Assembly: GCA_045541115.1 (NCBI GenBank)
Contig: JAZQIM010000001.1
Coordinates: 1-64,000, forward strand
From: Aphodoplasma sp045541115
GTDB lineage: Bacteria > Bacillota > Clostridia > UBA1381 > UMGS1253
DNA: 64,000 bases
Reading direction: 5' to 3'
The notes beneath the pieces were generated by a model. That model ran no database searches, was not told the origin of the DNA, and worked only from the letters and a program-made list of their open reading frames with translations. The position numbers were made by a program, and so were the translations under genes. This document shows positions 42,501 through 51,639 of this stretch, in pieces. Numbering within the stretch: position 1 is the stretch's first letter; each line of letters opens with the position of its first letter.

Positions 42501-42546
42501 ATTCATTATTCATTAAAAATCCTCTCGCATTTAATGAATGATGAAT
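42501..42546. repeat. ATTCATT-rich inverted repeat beside the four-helix-bundle gene
   Basis: Arms 42501-42517 and 42530-42546 pair at 16 of 17 positions around a 12-nt loop. Further ATTCAT/ATGAAT units lie on both sides. Such repeats commonly accompany scattered four-helix-bundle genes. Confidence 0.65.
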
Positions 42547-42579
42547 ATTGAATAAAGAAAAATGAATAATACAAAACAA

Positions 42580-42607
42580 AAAAATCCTATCTTTCGACAG
42601 GATTTTT
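42580..42607 (-). terminator. Terminator of tRNA-Arg
   Basis: AAAAATCCT and AGGATTTTT arms with a T-run on the minus strand, directly after the tRNA 3' end. Confidence 0.75.
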
Positions 42608-42611
42608 GTTT

Positions 42612-42688
42612 TGGCGTGCCTGGAGGGATTCGAACCCCCGACCTTTTGGTTCGTAGCCAAACACTCTATCCAGCTGAGCTACAGGCAC
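42612..42688 (-). tRNA. tRNA-Arg (anticodon ACG)
   Basis: A 77-nt cloverleaf with acceptor stem GTGCCTG/CAGGCAC, D-arm AGCTCAGCTGGAT, anticodon loop CTACGAA, T-loop GGTTCGAATCC and an encoded CCA end. The wobble A of ACG is normally edited to inosine by TadA. Confidence 0.95.
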
Positions 42689-42709
42689 ATATTCAAAGCG
42701 ACTTTTAAT

Positions 42710-42738
42710 ATTATAACACCGTTTATATAAAAAGTCAA
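42710..42738 (-). promoter_or_regulatory. Promoter of tRNA-Arg
   Basis: On the minus strand, TTGACT (42733-42738), 17 bp and TATAAT (42710-42715), about 20 bp before the mature 5' end. Confidence 0.75.
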
Positions 42739-42815
42739 ACAATTTTTTAAAAAATTTTTTATTATATTTTTTACATAAACTCAGTTGCTTTTAATCAAAA
42801 CGGCGCGTGCATATG

Positions 42816-42844
42816 TTGACTAAAATAGTTATTTATTATATAAT
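42816..42844 (+). promoter_or_regulatory. Promoter of the MgtC-MATE unit
   Basis: TTGACT (42816-42821), 17 bp and TATAAT (42839-42844). The ATG at 42878 has AAGGAGAC upstream. Confidence 0.75.
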
Positions 42845-42877
42845 GTATCTTATATTATATTTAAGGAGACAAAAGTA

Positions 42878-43546
42878 ATGATAGAATATATTTTAGTTAC
42901 GCTCGAATATTTTTTGCGCATTGTTCTTTCGGGAATATGCGGCGGCATAATCGGCTATGAGCGCAAAAATCACGGCAAAGAGGCAGGAATCCGTACGCAT
43001 ACAATCGTCGCTTTGGCTTCGGCACTTTTAATGATTGTATCAAAATACGGTTTTAATGACCTTGCTTTCAGTGCCGATTTTAAGCTCGATCCATCGAGAG
43101 TCGCATCACAGATTGTTTCCGGCATAGGCTTTCTCGGCGCAGGAATGATTTTTATTTCAAAAAAATCTGTTAAAGGTCTTACGACTGCGGCAGGCGTATG
43201 GGCAACTTCGGGCATTGGTATGGCAATAGGCAGCGGCATGTACGCAATCGGAATTTTAAGCACGCTTGTCATTCTTGTTGTGCAGCTTATTACGCATAAA
43301 AAGTGGAGATTTTTAAAATCACCAAGCGAAGAACAGATTTCATTCGTTATTACCGACAGCGGCACTGCTCTTGAATACCTTAAAAATTATATAGAATCTC
43401 TTGACATACAGATATCTGAAATGTCAATTTCAAAAAATCCGGAGGGCTGTGTCGAGGTCTTTGTAACAGCTACGCTTCCTCACAATTTTAACATTCTAAG
43501 CCTTCTCGAGTATAACCACGATTATATAGAAAAAATCGAACTATAA
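42878..43546 (+). CDS. MgtC/SapB family membrane protein
   Basis: A 222-aa protein with four to five membrane helices in the N-terminal 145 residues and the family signatures GGIIGYERKNHGKEAGIRTHTIVALASAL and SGIGFLGAGMIF. The C-terminal roughly 75 residues form a soluble ACT-like domain (FVITDSGTALEYLKNYIESLDIQI). Family members affect magnesium-limited growth, membrane potential or pH homeostasis. It is 25 bp upstream of a MATE transporter gene. No magnesium riboswitch was recognised in the short leader. Confidence 0.92.
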   Translation: MIEYILVTLEYFLRIVLSGICGGIIGYERKNHGKEAGIRTHTIVALASALLMIVSKYGFNDLAFSADFKLDPSRVASQIVSGIGFLGAGMIFISKKSVKGLTTAAGVWATSGIGMAIGSGMYAIGILSTLVILVVQLITHKKWRFLKSPSEEQISFVITDSGTALEYLKNYIESLDIQISEMSISKNPEGCVEVFVTATLPHNFNILSLLEYNHDYIEKIEL

Positions 43547-43571
43547 CTTTAAAACACAGGAGCATATAACA

Positions 43572-44927
43572 ATGTCAGATACAATGGTTCGTGATTTGAC
43601 AACAGGAAATGTCACTAAACAACTTTTGAAATTTGCGTTTCCTCTGTTTTTGTCAAACTCACTTCAGGCAATTTACAATATTGTCGACATGATCGTCGTC
43701 GGCAGATGTATAGGTGGAGCGGGCATGTCAGCCGTTTCAATCGGCGGCGACATACTTCATCTTTTGACCTTTGTGGCGATGGGCTTTTCTTCTGCAGGCC
43801 AAGTCCTCATCGCACAGCAGGTAGGCGCAAATAACCTTGAGCGCGTGCGCCGCATTATCGGCACAATGTTTTCATTTTTGCTCATCACCTCTGTTATAAT
43901 GTCGGTCGGTTGCTTTTTTATTCGCTACCCGATTCTAAACTGGCTAAACACACCGAGGGAGTCATATAAATACACAATGGACTACACGCTCACATGTATC
44001 GTAGGGCTTGTGTTCATATACGGCTACAATATTGTCAGCGCTATACTTCGCGGCATGGGTGACAGTCGCCGTCCGTTCATTTTCGTAGCAATCGCCGCCA
44101 TTTTAAACCTTGTTTTAGATATAATTTTTGTGGCTTATCTTGATATGGAAGTCTTTGGCGCTGCACTTGCGACAGTTATCGGCCAGGGTGTAAGCTTTGT
44201 AATATCGCTTATATATTTATACATACACAAAGACAGCTTTTGCTTTGACTTTAAGCTAAAAAGCTTTGCAATCGAAAAGAAGGCTCTTTCAAAAATTGTT
44301 GCGCTCGGCGTTCCTATGGCAATACAGTCTGCCGCCGTAAGCTTTTCTAAAATCGTTTTAATGGCATGGATAAATATGTACGGCGTTGTGTTCTCTGCTC
44401 TTGCAGGCGTTTACAACAAAATCAATGTTGTGAGCGGCATCGTATCAAATTCATTTACAACTGCCGGCTCTGCCATGGTAGGACAAAATCTCGGCGCAAA
44501 AAAAGATGAGCGCATACCAAAAATACTAAATACTGTGGCTTTCTGCGGCATATCAATTTGCCTTGTTCTTTCCGCCGTTATTTTCTTCTTCCCGAGCCAG
44601 ACATTTGCCGCATTTACGAACGATGCTGATGTTTTATCTGTTGCATCTATACTTATCGCTCCGATTATACTAAACTTCTTTGGCTCAGCGACAAGAAGCG
44701 TAAGCTTTTCAATAATAAACGGTTCAGGCAATACAAAGCTTAATCTTGCAGTCGCAATCATCGACGGAATAATAAGCCGTATGGGAATCGCGGCGCTATT
44801 AGGCTTTGTTTTAAAGATGGATTGTCTTGGCTTTTGGTACGGCGATGCCATCGCAGGCTTTGTGCCGATTATAATCGGTATATGTTTTCTTCTTTCGGGA
44901 AAATGGAAAACGAGCACACAAAAATAA
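43572..44927 (+). CDS. MATE-family multidrug/organic cation efflux protein
   Basis: A 451-aa, 12-helix transporter of the MATE superfamily (DinF/NorM side). The family start TTGNVTKQLLKFAFPLFLSNSLQ, IYNIVDMIVVGRCIGG, GQVLIAQQVGANN and the pseudo-repeat second half (FTTAGSAMVGQNLGAKKDERI) are clear. It probably exports cationic compounds with Na+ or H+. Substrate is unknown. Confidence 0.94.
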   Translation: MSDTMVRDLTTGNVTKQLLKFAFPLFLSNSLQAIYNIVDMIVVGRCIGGAGMSAVSIGGDILHLLTFVAMGFSSAGQVLIAQQVGANNLERVRRIIGTMFSFLLITSVIMSVGCFFIRYPILNWLNTPRESYKYTMDYTLTCIVGLVFIYGYNIVSAILRGMGDSRRPFIFVAIAAILNLVLDIIFVAYLDMEVFGAALATVIGQGVSFVISLIYLYIHKDSFCFDFKLKSFAIEKKALSKIVALGVPMAIQSAAVSFSKIVLMAWINMYGVVFSALAGVYNKINVVSGIVSNSFTTAGSAMVGQNLGAKKDERIPKILNTVAFCGISICLVLSAVIFFFPSQTFAAFTNDADVLSVASILIAPIILNFFGSATRSVSFSIINGSGNTKLNLAVAIIDGIISRMGIAALLGFVLKMDCLGFWYGDAIAGFVPIIIGICFLLSGKWKTSTQK

Positions 44928-44940
44928 TATTTATATACAA

Positions 44941-44970
44941 AAAACTCTCTGCCCTATCGCAGAGAGTTTT
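44941..44970. terminator. Bidirectional terminator between MATE and gltX
   Basis: A perfect 12-bp stem (AAAACTCTCTGC / GCAGAGAGTTTT) between convergent genes. Confidence 0.85.
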
Positions 44971-44984
44971 ATTTTGTTTTTCTG

Positions 44985-46442
44985 TTAACCGAGAAGAGAA
45001 ATACCCGTTTTAATTCTCTTAATACTTTCTTCTTTACCGATTAGCGTCGCAATCTCAACGCCGCCACCCGGTGTAAACTTCTTGCCTGACAAAGCGACGC
45101 GAAGCGGGAAGAGTATCACGCCGTTCTTTACGCCAAGGCTCTCTATAAGTGCAAACAATGAATCATGTATCGCGTCATGGCTCCAGTCGTCAAGCCCTTC
45201 AAGTACAGGCAAAATCTTTTCAAGCGCTTCCTTCGAGCTTTCAAGAGTTGTCTTCATCTTTTTATTAACATAAAGCTCTGTATCATATGAAGGCAATTCA
45301 TCGATAAAATCAATCGCCTCCGGAATGTCAGAGAATTTTTCTGTTCTGTCATGCAAAAGTGCCGACAAAGCTTTAAAATCAATATCGCTCTTCACGGCCT
45401 GCTTATAAAACGGCATAGCTGCATCGCAAAATTCGTCTATGCTCATCTTTCTTATATATTCGCCGTTCATCCAGTTAAGCTTATTTACGTCAAATATCGC
45501 AGGCGATTTGCTTATGCCCGACACATCAAACTGCCCAGCAAGCTCGTCCAAAGTAAATATCTCCTGCTCAGTTCCCGGACTCCAGCCGAGAAGTGCAATA
45601 TAGTTTATGATTGCATCTTTAAGATATCCTTTGTTTATAAAATCCTCATACGATGCATCGCCGTCACGCTTCGAGAGCTTCTTTTGCGCATCCTTCATAA
45701 CAGGCGAGCAGTGAATATACGTCGGTATCTCCCAGCCAAACGCCTCATACAAAAGGTTGTACTTTGGTGTTGATGAAAGATACTCGCTTCCGCGAATAAC
45801 ATGCGTGATACCCATAAGATGATCGTCGATAACGTTTGCAAAGTTATATGTCGGAAGGCCGTCTGCCTTTAAAAGCACGTTGTCATCAAGTGTCGAGTTG
45901 TCGACTACGATATCGCCAAACACTTCGTCGTGGAAAGTCGTCGTTCCTTCTCTCGGAATTTTCTGGCGGATAACATACGGCACGCCGCTTTTTATCTTTT
46001 CTTCTATTTCCTCTTTTGAAAGACGCGAGCAATGTCCGTCATATTTTGGCGGAACCTTTGATGCAGTCTGAATAGCGCGAAGCTCTTCCAAACGCTCCTT
46101 GTCACAAAAACAATAATATGCTCCGCCAAGCTCAACGAGCTTTTCAGCATACTGCTTATATAATCCGCGGCGCTCACTTTGGATATACGGTCCGCATCCA
46201 CCGTCTTTATCCGGGCCTTCATCATGTGTAAGACCTGTGTCTGCAAGTGTTTTATAGATGAGATCAACTGCGCCGTCAACGTAACGCTCCTGGTCTGTAT
46301 CTTCAATTCTTAAAATAAAATCGCCACCGCTCTTTCGCGCAAGAAGCCATGCATAAAGCGCCGTACGCAAATTTCCTATATGCATATAACCGGTCGGGCT
46401 CGGAGCAAAGCGCGTCCTTACTTTCTTTTTTGTATCAGCCAT
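44985..46442 (-). CDS. gltX: Glutamyl-tRNA synthetase
   Basis: A 485-aa class Ib synthetase. The ATG at 46442 has GGAG upstream; the frame open to 46604 is not preceded by a signal. HIGH motif in RFAPSPTGYMHIGNLRTALYAW, IEDTDQERY, and the KLSKR signature in KKLSKRDGDASYEDF. Being the only Glu-type synthetase here, it may also mischarge tRNA-Gln where GatCAB is used, which is common in this group. Confidence 0.97.
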   Translation of the reverse strand: MADTKKKVRTRFAPSPTGYMHIGNLRTALYAWLLARKSGGDFILRIEDTDQERYVDGAVDLIYKTLADTGLTHDEGPDKDGGCGPYIQSERRGLYKQYAEKLVELGGAYYCFCDKERLEELRAIQTASKVPPKYDGHCSRLSKEEIEEKIKSGVPYVIRQKIPREGTTTFHDEVFGDIVVDNSTLDDNVLLKADGLPTYNFANVIDDHLMGITHVIRGSEYLSSTPKYNLLYEAFGWEIPTYIHCSPVMKDAQKKLSKRDGDASYEDFINKGYLKDAIINYIALLGWSPGTEQEIFTLDELAGQFDVSGISKSPAIFDVNKLNWMNGEYIRKMSIDEFCDAAMPFYKQAVKSDIDFKALSALLHDRTEKFSDIPEAIDFIDELPSYDTELYVNKKMKTTLESSKEALEKILPVLEGLDDWSHDAIHDSLFALIESLGVKNGVILFPLRVALSGKKFTPGGGVEIATLIGKEESIKRIKTGISLLG

Positions 46443-46669
46443 AATAATCTCCATTCCGCCGCAATCGCGGCATAAATTACATTTTATATAAGATTTTAAC
46501 ATATTTATTATAAGCTTACCTCGCCAAATTGTCAACAAAAAAGCTCTTTTTTGCTCTAATCTTGCGCTTATTTTTACCCTAAACGCGTTATGCTCTTGAA
46601 ACAAAGCCGATTATGTGATATTATTTTAATATGCTTATAACAAGTATTATTGAAAGAACGGAGAAACTT

Positions 46670-48529
46670 ATGCAAAATTTCAGTGCAAATTATGATATAG
46701 CAGTAATCGGCGCAGGACATGCAGGCTGTGAAGCGGCGCTTGCAGCGGCTCGTCTTGGCAAAAGGACGCTCATACTCGCAACAAATCTCGACGCAATCGC
46801 AAATCTTCCGTGCAATCCGTGTATCGGCGGCACAGCAAAAGGTCATCTTGTACGCGAGATTGACGCTCTCGGCGGCGAGATGGGAAAAGTTGCTGACAAA
46901 ACATTTATACAGTCAAAAATACTAAACCGCGCAAAAGGCCCTGCCGTTCATTCGCTGCGCGCACAAATCGACAGACGTGCTTATCAGACGGAAATGAAGC
47001 ATCGCCTCGAGCTTACAGAAAATCTTGATATAGTCCAGGCAGAAGCCGTCGACATATTTACCGAGGATAACCGTGTGTGCGGTCTTCTTACTGCGACAGG
47101 TACTTCGTACGGCGCAAAATGCATAATTATTGCAACAGGCACTTTCCTTGGCGGAAGAACGCTTATCGGAGAGTATAGCCGTGACTCCGGTCCTGATGGA
47201 ATGTTTGCTGCAACAGAGCTTTCAAATTCCTTAAAACGTTTAGGTATAAAGATTTTGCGCTTTAAGACAGGTACGCCTGCACGCGTACTGAGAAGCAGCG
47301 TCGATTTTTCTGTGATGGAAGAAGAATGCGGCGATGAAGAAATAACGGCATTTTCTTTTGAAACAGATGACAAGCTTGAAAACAAATCATCATGCTATTT
47401 GACATACACAAACGAAAAAACTCACGAAATTATCCGTAACAATCTTCACCGTGCACCGATGTATTCGGGCGCAATCACGGGCGTTGGCCCACGATACTGC
47501 CCATCAATCGAAACGAAAATTGTGCGCTTTGCGCAAAAAGAGCGCCATCAGGTTTTCATTGAGCCTATGGGCATAAACACAGAAGAAATGTATGTGCAGG
47601 GCCTTTCTACGAGCTTGCCCGAGGATGTCCAGCTCGAGATGCTTCACAGCATGAAGGGCCTTGAAAACGTGAAAATTATGCGAAGCGCATATGCAATCGA
47701 GTACGACTGCATTGACACTCTGCAGCTAAAGCCGTCACTCGAATTTAAAGCCATAGACGGATTGTTTGGTGCAGGACAATTTAACGGCACAAGCGGCTAT
47801 GAAGAAGCTGCGGCGCAGGGACTTATTGCGGGAATCAATGCCGCGCGCAAGCTATCCGGCGAAGAACCGATAATTCTTAAGCGCTGCGAAAGCTATATCG
47901 GTACACTTATCGATGACCTCGTTACAAAAGGCACGAATGAGCCATACCGAATGATGACATCGCGCTCGGAGTACCGCCTTCTTTTGCGCCAGGATAATGC
48001 AGATGCGCGTCTTACCCCCATAGGTCATAAGATAGGTCTTATAAGCGATGAGCGTTATGAGCGTTTTTGCGAAAAACAAAATGCGATAGAAGCTGAGGTT
48101 GAAAGGCTATGGAGCGTAAACGTTTCCCCTGTAGCCGTAAACCCACTGCTCGAAAAATATAGCTCGACTCCCATTAAAACTGGCATAAAGCTCGCCGAGC
48201 TGATTCGCCGTCCGGAGCTTGGATACGATATATTGGCACCGGTAGATAAAAGCCGTCCGACTCTTTCGCGCGACATAACAGAAGAGGCGGAAATTCTCAT
48301 TAAATACGAAGGCTATATCCAAAAGCAAATCAGTGCTGCAGAGCAGATGAAAAAGCTTGAAAGCAAAAAGATTCCGCAGGATATAAACTACGACGATGTG
48401 TACGGTCTGCGCGACGAAGCAAGACAAAAGCTTTCGCAGGTTCGTCCCGAAACTCTCGGTCAGGCATCGCGCATCTCGGGCGTATCTCCTGCAGATATTA
48501 CCGTTATGCTGATTCATCTTGGAAAATAA
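46670..48529 (+). CDS. mnmG: tRNA uridine 5-carboxymethylaminomethyl modification enzyme MnmG
   Basis: A 619-aa FAD-binding enzyme that works with MnmE on U34 of tRNAs. The ATG at 46670 has GGAG 8 nt upstream. FAD site: IAVIGAGHAGCEAALAAARLG. Signatures: NLPCNPCIGGTAKGHLVREID, GTFLGGRTLIGEY, ALFEKPS-type region LKPSLEFKAIDGLFGAGQFNGTSGYEEAAAQG, and TSRSEYRLLLRQDNAD. In many Bacillota it follows mnmE; here it is a single gene. Confidence 0.97.
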   Translation: MQNFSANYDIAVIGAGHAGCEAALAAARLGKRTLILATNLDAIANLPCNPCIGGTAKGHLVREIDALGGEMGKVADKTFIQSKILNRAKGPAVHSLRAQIDRRAYQTEMKHRLELTENLDIVQAEAVDIFTEDNRVCGLLTATGTSYGAKCIIIATGTFLGGRTLIGEYSRDSGPDGMFAATELSNSLKRLGIKILRFKTGTPARVLRSSVDFSVMEEECGDEEITAFSFETDDKLENKSSCYLTYTNEKTHEIIRNNLHRAPMYSGAITGVGPRYCPSIETKIVRFAQKERHQVFIEPMGINTEEMYVQGLSTSLPEDVQLEMLHSMKGLENVKIMRSAYAIEYDCIDTLQLKPSLEFKAIDGLFGAGQFNGTSGYEEAAAQGLIAGINAARKLSGEEPIILKRCESYIGTLIDDLVTKGTNEPYRMMTSRSEYRLLLRQDNADARLTPIGHKIGLISDERYERFCEKQNAIEAEVERLWSVNVSPVAVNPLLEKYSSTPIKTGIKLAELIRRPELGYDILAPVDKSRPTLSRDITEEAEILIKYEGYIQKQISAAEQMKKLESKKIPQDINYDDVYGLRDEARQKLSQVRPETLGQASRISGVSPADITVMLIHLGK

Positions 48530-48540
48530 TTTTTGTAAAT

Positions 48541-48569
48541 AAAAAAGGCTGCAAATTGCAGCCTTTTTT
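48541..48569. terminator. Bidirectional terminator between mnmG and the SLH gene
   Basis: Arms AAAAAAGGCTGCAA and TTGCAGCCTTTTTT. Confidence 0.85.
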
Positions 48570-48578
48570 GTATTTTTA

Positions 48579-50390
48579 TTATTGAACGATAATTATTGTG
48601 CTTGCCTCAAATGCGCCTATATTAGATTCGCCTGTAATCATAAGCGTATCTCCTACTTTAATGTCTGCAAGTGTCTTTCTCGATGTAGTCGAGCTTGTTA
48701 TAATCGATGCACCGTCTTTAACAAATACCTGCTGTGTTCTTGTGCCGGTTGCATCTGTTACTGTAAGGTTTATAAACTCAAGAGAAACGTTTATAAGAGA
48801 AACTGTTCCTGTAATTGATTTCGACTGCGCAACAGAGCGAACATCAAGCTTTGTTACAGTATCGCTTTCAGTATTTACAACTACGAAATATCCCAATCTT
48901 AGATCATAGATGGATGCTTCCGTTCCGTCGATATAAATATCTGTGTCGTGAACGATAGCATATGAATTTGTTTTTCCGTTTTCCAGAAGCGTAATCGATG
49001 AACCGTTTTGTGCAATTTTAATTTCTTCGATTGTGCCCTCACTTGAGCTTAACTGAGACGTTGCCGTAATCGAAACAATCGTGTCGTACTCAAGCTCTAT
49101 AAGAAGCATATCTCCGGGCAAAATGCTTCTGAAATTTGATGTTTTCTTGTTTTTTGTAACGCTTACTTTGTTTGCAACTTCATATATCTTTCCATCATAC
49201 TCAGAGCTTGCATGCGTTATTTCAAGCGCCGGTACCGGATCTAATACAGTCTGCTTTGCACGCGCATCTGTTATAGTTCTTCTCTTCGACTCCGCTTTAA
49301 CCTTTACAACAACATCATCCTCAAGCGTTAAATATACTCTGTCTTCAGAGCGAAGATTTGATAAAATGGAAATCGCTCCGTTATATGTATATTCTACATT
49401 ATCGCCAAGCTTATATTCCTTCACGGCACTTGCGCCTTCAGCGCGGTCATATGCCTTTATAAATGTGCCGCGCGTATCCGTCATTGAGCCTGCAAAAATC
49501 GCTTCAACGGTTGTGCTTACCACGGGGCTCTTTATTGCATCGATTGCCCATAAGCCCTTATGGTTAAATGTAGCAAGTACTTCATCGCCGCTACGAAGCT
49601 TGTCAAGGCTTTCATGCTTTCCGTCAATATTTATCATTGTTGAATCCAAAACATTAAACGTCTTGCCGTTTAATACGATTTTCTTTGCATCTGCATCAAC
49701 GCTTGTAAGCACGCCGCCCGATACAGCCATGTTCATAATGCTCATTGTGTTTTTAAGCATGATTGCAACCTGCGCACGTGTAACTGCTGTGTTTGGCGAG
49801 AAGGTGTTGTCCTCCATGCCACGCATGATGCCCTGTTTTGTAACAAAATCTATATATCCTTTTGATGCTGCGGGAATCTCGTCTGCGTCAGTGTAGTCAA
49901 ATACGTATACAACCGTATTTTCTACTTCTTTTTGTCCGCCCATTATCTTTGTTATAAGAATTGCAGCCTCGTGACGCTTCATCGGCTCATTCTTTGTCTC
50001 TTCGCTCAAATATGTGTCGAGCTCTTCAGGAGTGAAAATGCCTCTGTAGAGCATAAAGCATAGCTCTCTTACTGCATATGTATTATATTTTTGTGCGACA
50101 GATGCATAAAGCTCCTGCGCAGCTTCTACAGCGTCTTTGTTTGCATCGTCATTTACGCCGATTGTTCTTGCAAAAAGCGTGAATGCTTCCTGATTTGTAA
50201 CGCTGTTAACAGGCTGATATGTTCCGTCCGAATATCCTTTCACAATACCTTTTTGAGCAAGCTCGACTATTGTGTCACGCGCCCAGTCCCATCTGGCATC
50301 ATTAAGGTCTGCAAAGCTTGATGCAAACGCTGTTGTACACATTGTAAGCACAAGCACAGCTGCAGTTATCGTTGCAATAATTTTTTTCAT
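48579..50390 (-). CDS. S-layer homology domain exported protein
   Basis: A 603-aa protein with a signal peptide (residues 1-23, ending TAFA). SLH domains lie at about 25-70 (FADLNDARWDWARDTIVELAQKGIVKGYSDGTYQP), a weak one at about 105-155, and a third at about 165-215 (GYIDFVTKQGIMRGMEDNTFSPNTAVTRAQ). These bind pyruvylated wall polymers. The remaining 390 residues are repeated small beta domains (VDADAKKIVLNGKTFNV..., LRSGDEVLATF), similar to DUF5666-type barrels. AAAGGAGG precedes the ATG. It is a likely structural or adhesin-like surface protein. Confidence 0.9.
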   Translation of the reverse strand: MKKIIATITAAVLVLTMCTTAFASSFADLNDARWDWARDTIVELAQKGIVKGYSDGTYQPVNSVTNQEAFTLFARTIGVNDDANKDAVEAAQELYASVAQKYNTYAVRELCFMLYRGIFTPEELDTYLSEETKNEPMKRHEAAILITKIMGGQKEVENTVVYVFDYTDADEIPAASKGYIDFVTKQGIMRGMEDNTFSPNTAVTRAQVAIMLKNTMSIMNMAVSGGVLTSVDADAKKIVLNGKTFNVLDSTMINIDGKHESLDKLRSGDEVLATFNHKGLWAIDAIKSPVVSTTVEAIFAGSMTDTRGTFIKAYDRAEGASAVKEYKLGDNVEYTYNGAISILSNLRSEDRVYLTLEDDVVVKVKAESKRRTITDARAKQTVLDPVPALEITHASSEYDGKIYEVANKVSVTKNKKTSNFRSILPGDMLLIELEYDTIVSITATSQLSSSEGTIEEIKIAQNGSSITLLENGKTNSYAIVHDTDIYIDGTEASIYDLRLGYFVVVNTESDTVTKLDVRSVAQSKSITGTVSLINVSLEFINLTVTDATGTRTQQVFVKDGASIITSSTTSRKTLADIKVGDTLMITGESNIGAFEASTIIIVQ

Positions 50391-50444
50391 TACCGTTCCT
50401 CCTTTGTGTTTGAAAAGTACTTCCGTTTATATCACTATAATATA

Positions 50445-50472
50445 ATTATAACATACTTTTTTTTAATGTAAA
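50445..50472 (-). promoter_or_regulatory. Promoter of the SLH-protein gene
   Basis: On the minus strand, TTTACA (50467-50472), 16 bp and TATAAT (50445-50450), about 55 bp before the start codon. Confidence 0.6.
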
Positions 50473-50581
50473 TAGGTTTTATATTAATATATAATTACAA
50501 ATTATGTCACTTGGACACGCATTTCGGACACATATGCATCATATAATATCGTATAAAATAAATTTTTAAGGAGAGATTTTC

Positions 50582-50872
50582 TTGAATAAAAATAATGGCA
50601 TGAAAAAAGCCGATAAAATATTGTCTTCCATAGATCAAAATTCGCTCCAAAAAGGAATTGACAAGCTAAAAAACATGTCTGATGCCGAAAGTGCGCGTTT
50701 AAAAAAGCAGCTCGACTCAATTGATAAAGACAAAGTTCTTGAGATGTTCAATTCGCTTTCGCCGCAGCAGATAAAGAAAAAGCTTTCAAGCTTTGACCCC
50801 ACAAAGCTTGATGCACTCAAAAATAATCCTGACATAATCGAAAAGCTAAAAAAAAACGATAAGCAGAGGTGA
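50582..50872 (+). CDS. Small charged helical protein upstream of spoIID, unknown
   Basis: 96 aa from a TTG start at 50582 with AAGGAGAGA upstream. It is Lys/Asp/Ser-rich and almost all alpha-helical, with loosely repeated LKK/LSS units (ARLKKQLDSIDKDKV, LSPQQIKKKLSSFDPTKL). No signal peptide or membrane segment. It starts a four-gene run ending in spoIID with a 6-bp gap to the next gene, so a sporulation-related role is inferred. Confidence 0.7.
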   Translation: MNKNNGMKKADKILSSIDQNSLQKGIDKLKNMSDAESARLKKQLDSIDKDKVLEMFNSLSPQQIKKKLSSFDPTKLDALKNNPDIIEKLKKNDKQR

Positions 50873-50878
50873 TAGAAA

Positions 50879-51253
50879 ATGGCTTCTGATATGGACTCGA
50901 CAATAGATGCCTTAAAAGAATTGTTAGACTCTCCCGATGCGGCAAGCACACTCGAGTCACTCTTAGGCTCTTTTGGAGCGCAGCTTTCAGGCTCGTCAGA
51001 TACAAAAAAAAACGATGAGTCTGCGCAAAGCGAAAACAATGATATTCTAGGCGATATCGATATAAACAAAATTATGAAAATTGCCGGCGCATACAAAAAT
51101 ATAAACAAAACGAGCGATCCGCGCATAACGCTTCTTAAAGCAATCAGACCGTATGTAAGAAAAAGCCGCAGCGAAAGCGTCGATACGGCAATTAAGCTTT
51201 TGTCTCTTTTGCGCCTTGCTCCTCTTTTGGGCGATTTAAAAGACGTACTGTAA
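50879..51253 (+). CDS. Small acidic protein upstream of spoIID, unknown
   Basis: 124 aa. The N-terminal half is acidic and Ser-rich (DSPDAASTLESLLGSFG). The C-terminal half is basic and helical (RITLLKAIRPYVRKSRSESVDTAIKLLSLLRLAPLL). This acidic-linker-basic-helix pattern recalls small uncharacterised sporulation-type proteins of Clostridia, but I recognise no named family. It is 6 bp after the previous gene and 31 bp before the next. Confidence 0.7.
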   Translation: MASDMDSTIDALKELLDSPDAASTLESLLGSFGAQLSGSSDTKKNDESAQSENNDILGDIDINKIMKIAGAYKNINKTSDPRITLLKAIRPYVRKSRSESVDTAIKLLSLLRLAPLLGDLKDVL

Positions 51254-51284
51254 GTTAAATATACTGCACGCGGAGTTGAAATAT

Positions 51285-51623
51285 ATGCAAAAAAGGTATT
51301 ACAGAAATGACGGCATGGGTGCGTTTGCACCAAATGCAGGCGTGCCTATGCACGCTCCTTTACATTCGCATAATAACAGCATCGGGGATGGTCAGATTAT
51401 TACACCATACCCCGTAAACAATGAAGAAGAGCAAAAAAAGCAGACCGGCTTATTCGGCTCGCTTTTTAAAGATAATAAAGTTCTCGGCCGCTATGAAACC
51501 GATGATATAATGCTGTTATGCATTGTTTTTTTGCTTTTGCAAAACAAAGACGATTTGGACATCCCTTTGCTGCTCGCGCTTGGCTATATATTTTTATCGG
51601 ACAAGAATTTATCAATTTTTTAG
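51285..51623 (+). CDS. Small protein with hydrophobic C-terminus upstream of spoIID, unknown
   Basis: 112 aa from the ATG at 51285 (GGAG 9 nt upstream; a TTG at 51276 is too close). The N-terminal part is Gly/Pro/His-rich (NDGMGAFAPNAGVPMHAPLHSHN). The end is strongly hydrophobic (DIMLLCIVFLLLQNKDDLDIPLLLALGYIFL), and could be a membrane hairpin. It lies 16 bp before spoIID. Confidence 0.7.
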   Translation: MQKRYYRNDGMGAFAPNAGVPMHAPLHSHNNSIGDGQIITPYPVNNEEEQKKQTGLFGSLFKDNKVLGRYETDDIMLLCIVFLLLQNKDDLDIPLLLALGYIFLSDKNLSIF

Positions 51624-51639
51624 CAGGAGGCAGCAGTAT

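Noticed and set aside
42612..42688. tRNA-Arg as the attachment site of the integrated element
   Set aside because: The direct repeats lie at 35636 and 41813 and share nothing with the tRNA 3' end, so the tRNA is only a neighbour.
44411..44917. 168-codon leftward frame antisense to the MATE gene
   Set aside because: Antisense shadow of a well-supported transporter, with no independent motif.
49081..49896. 271-codon rightward frame antisense to the SLH-protein gene
   Set aside because: A Ser/Phe-rich shadow frame opposite a clear SLH protein.
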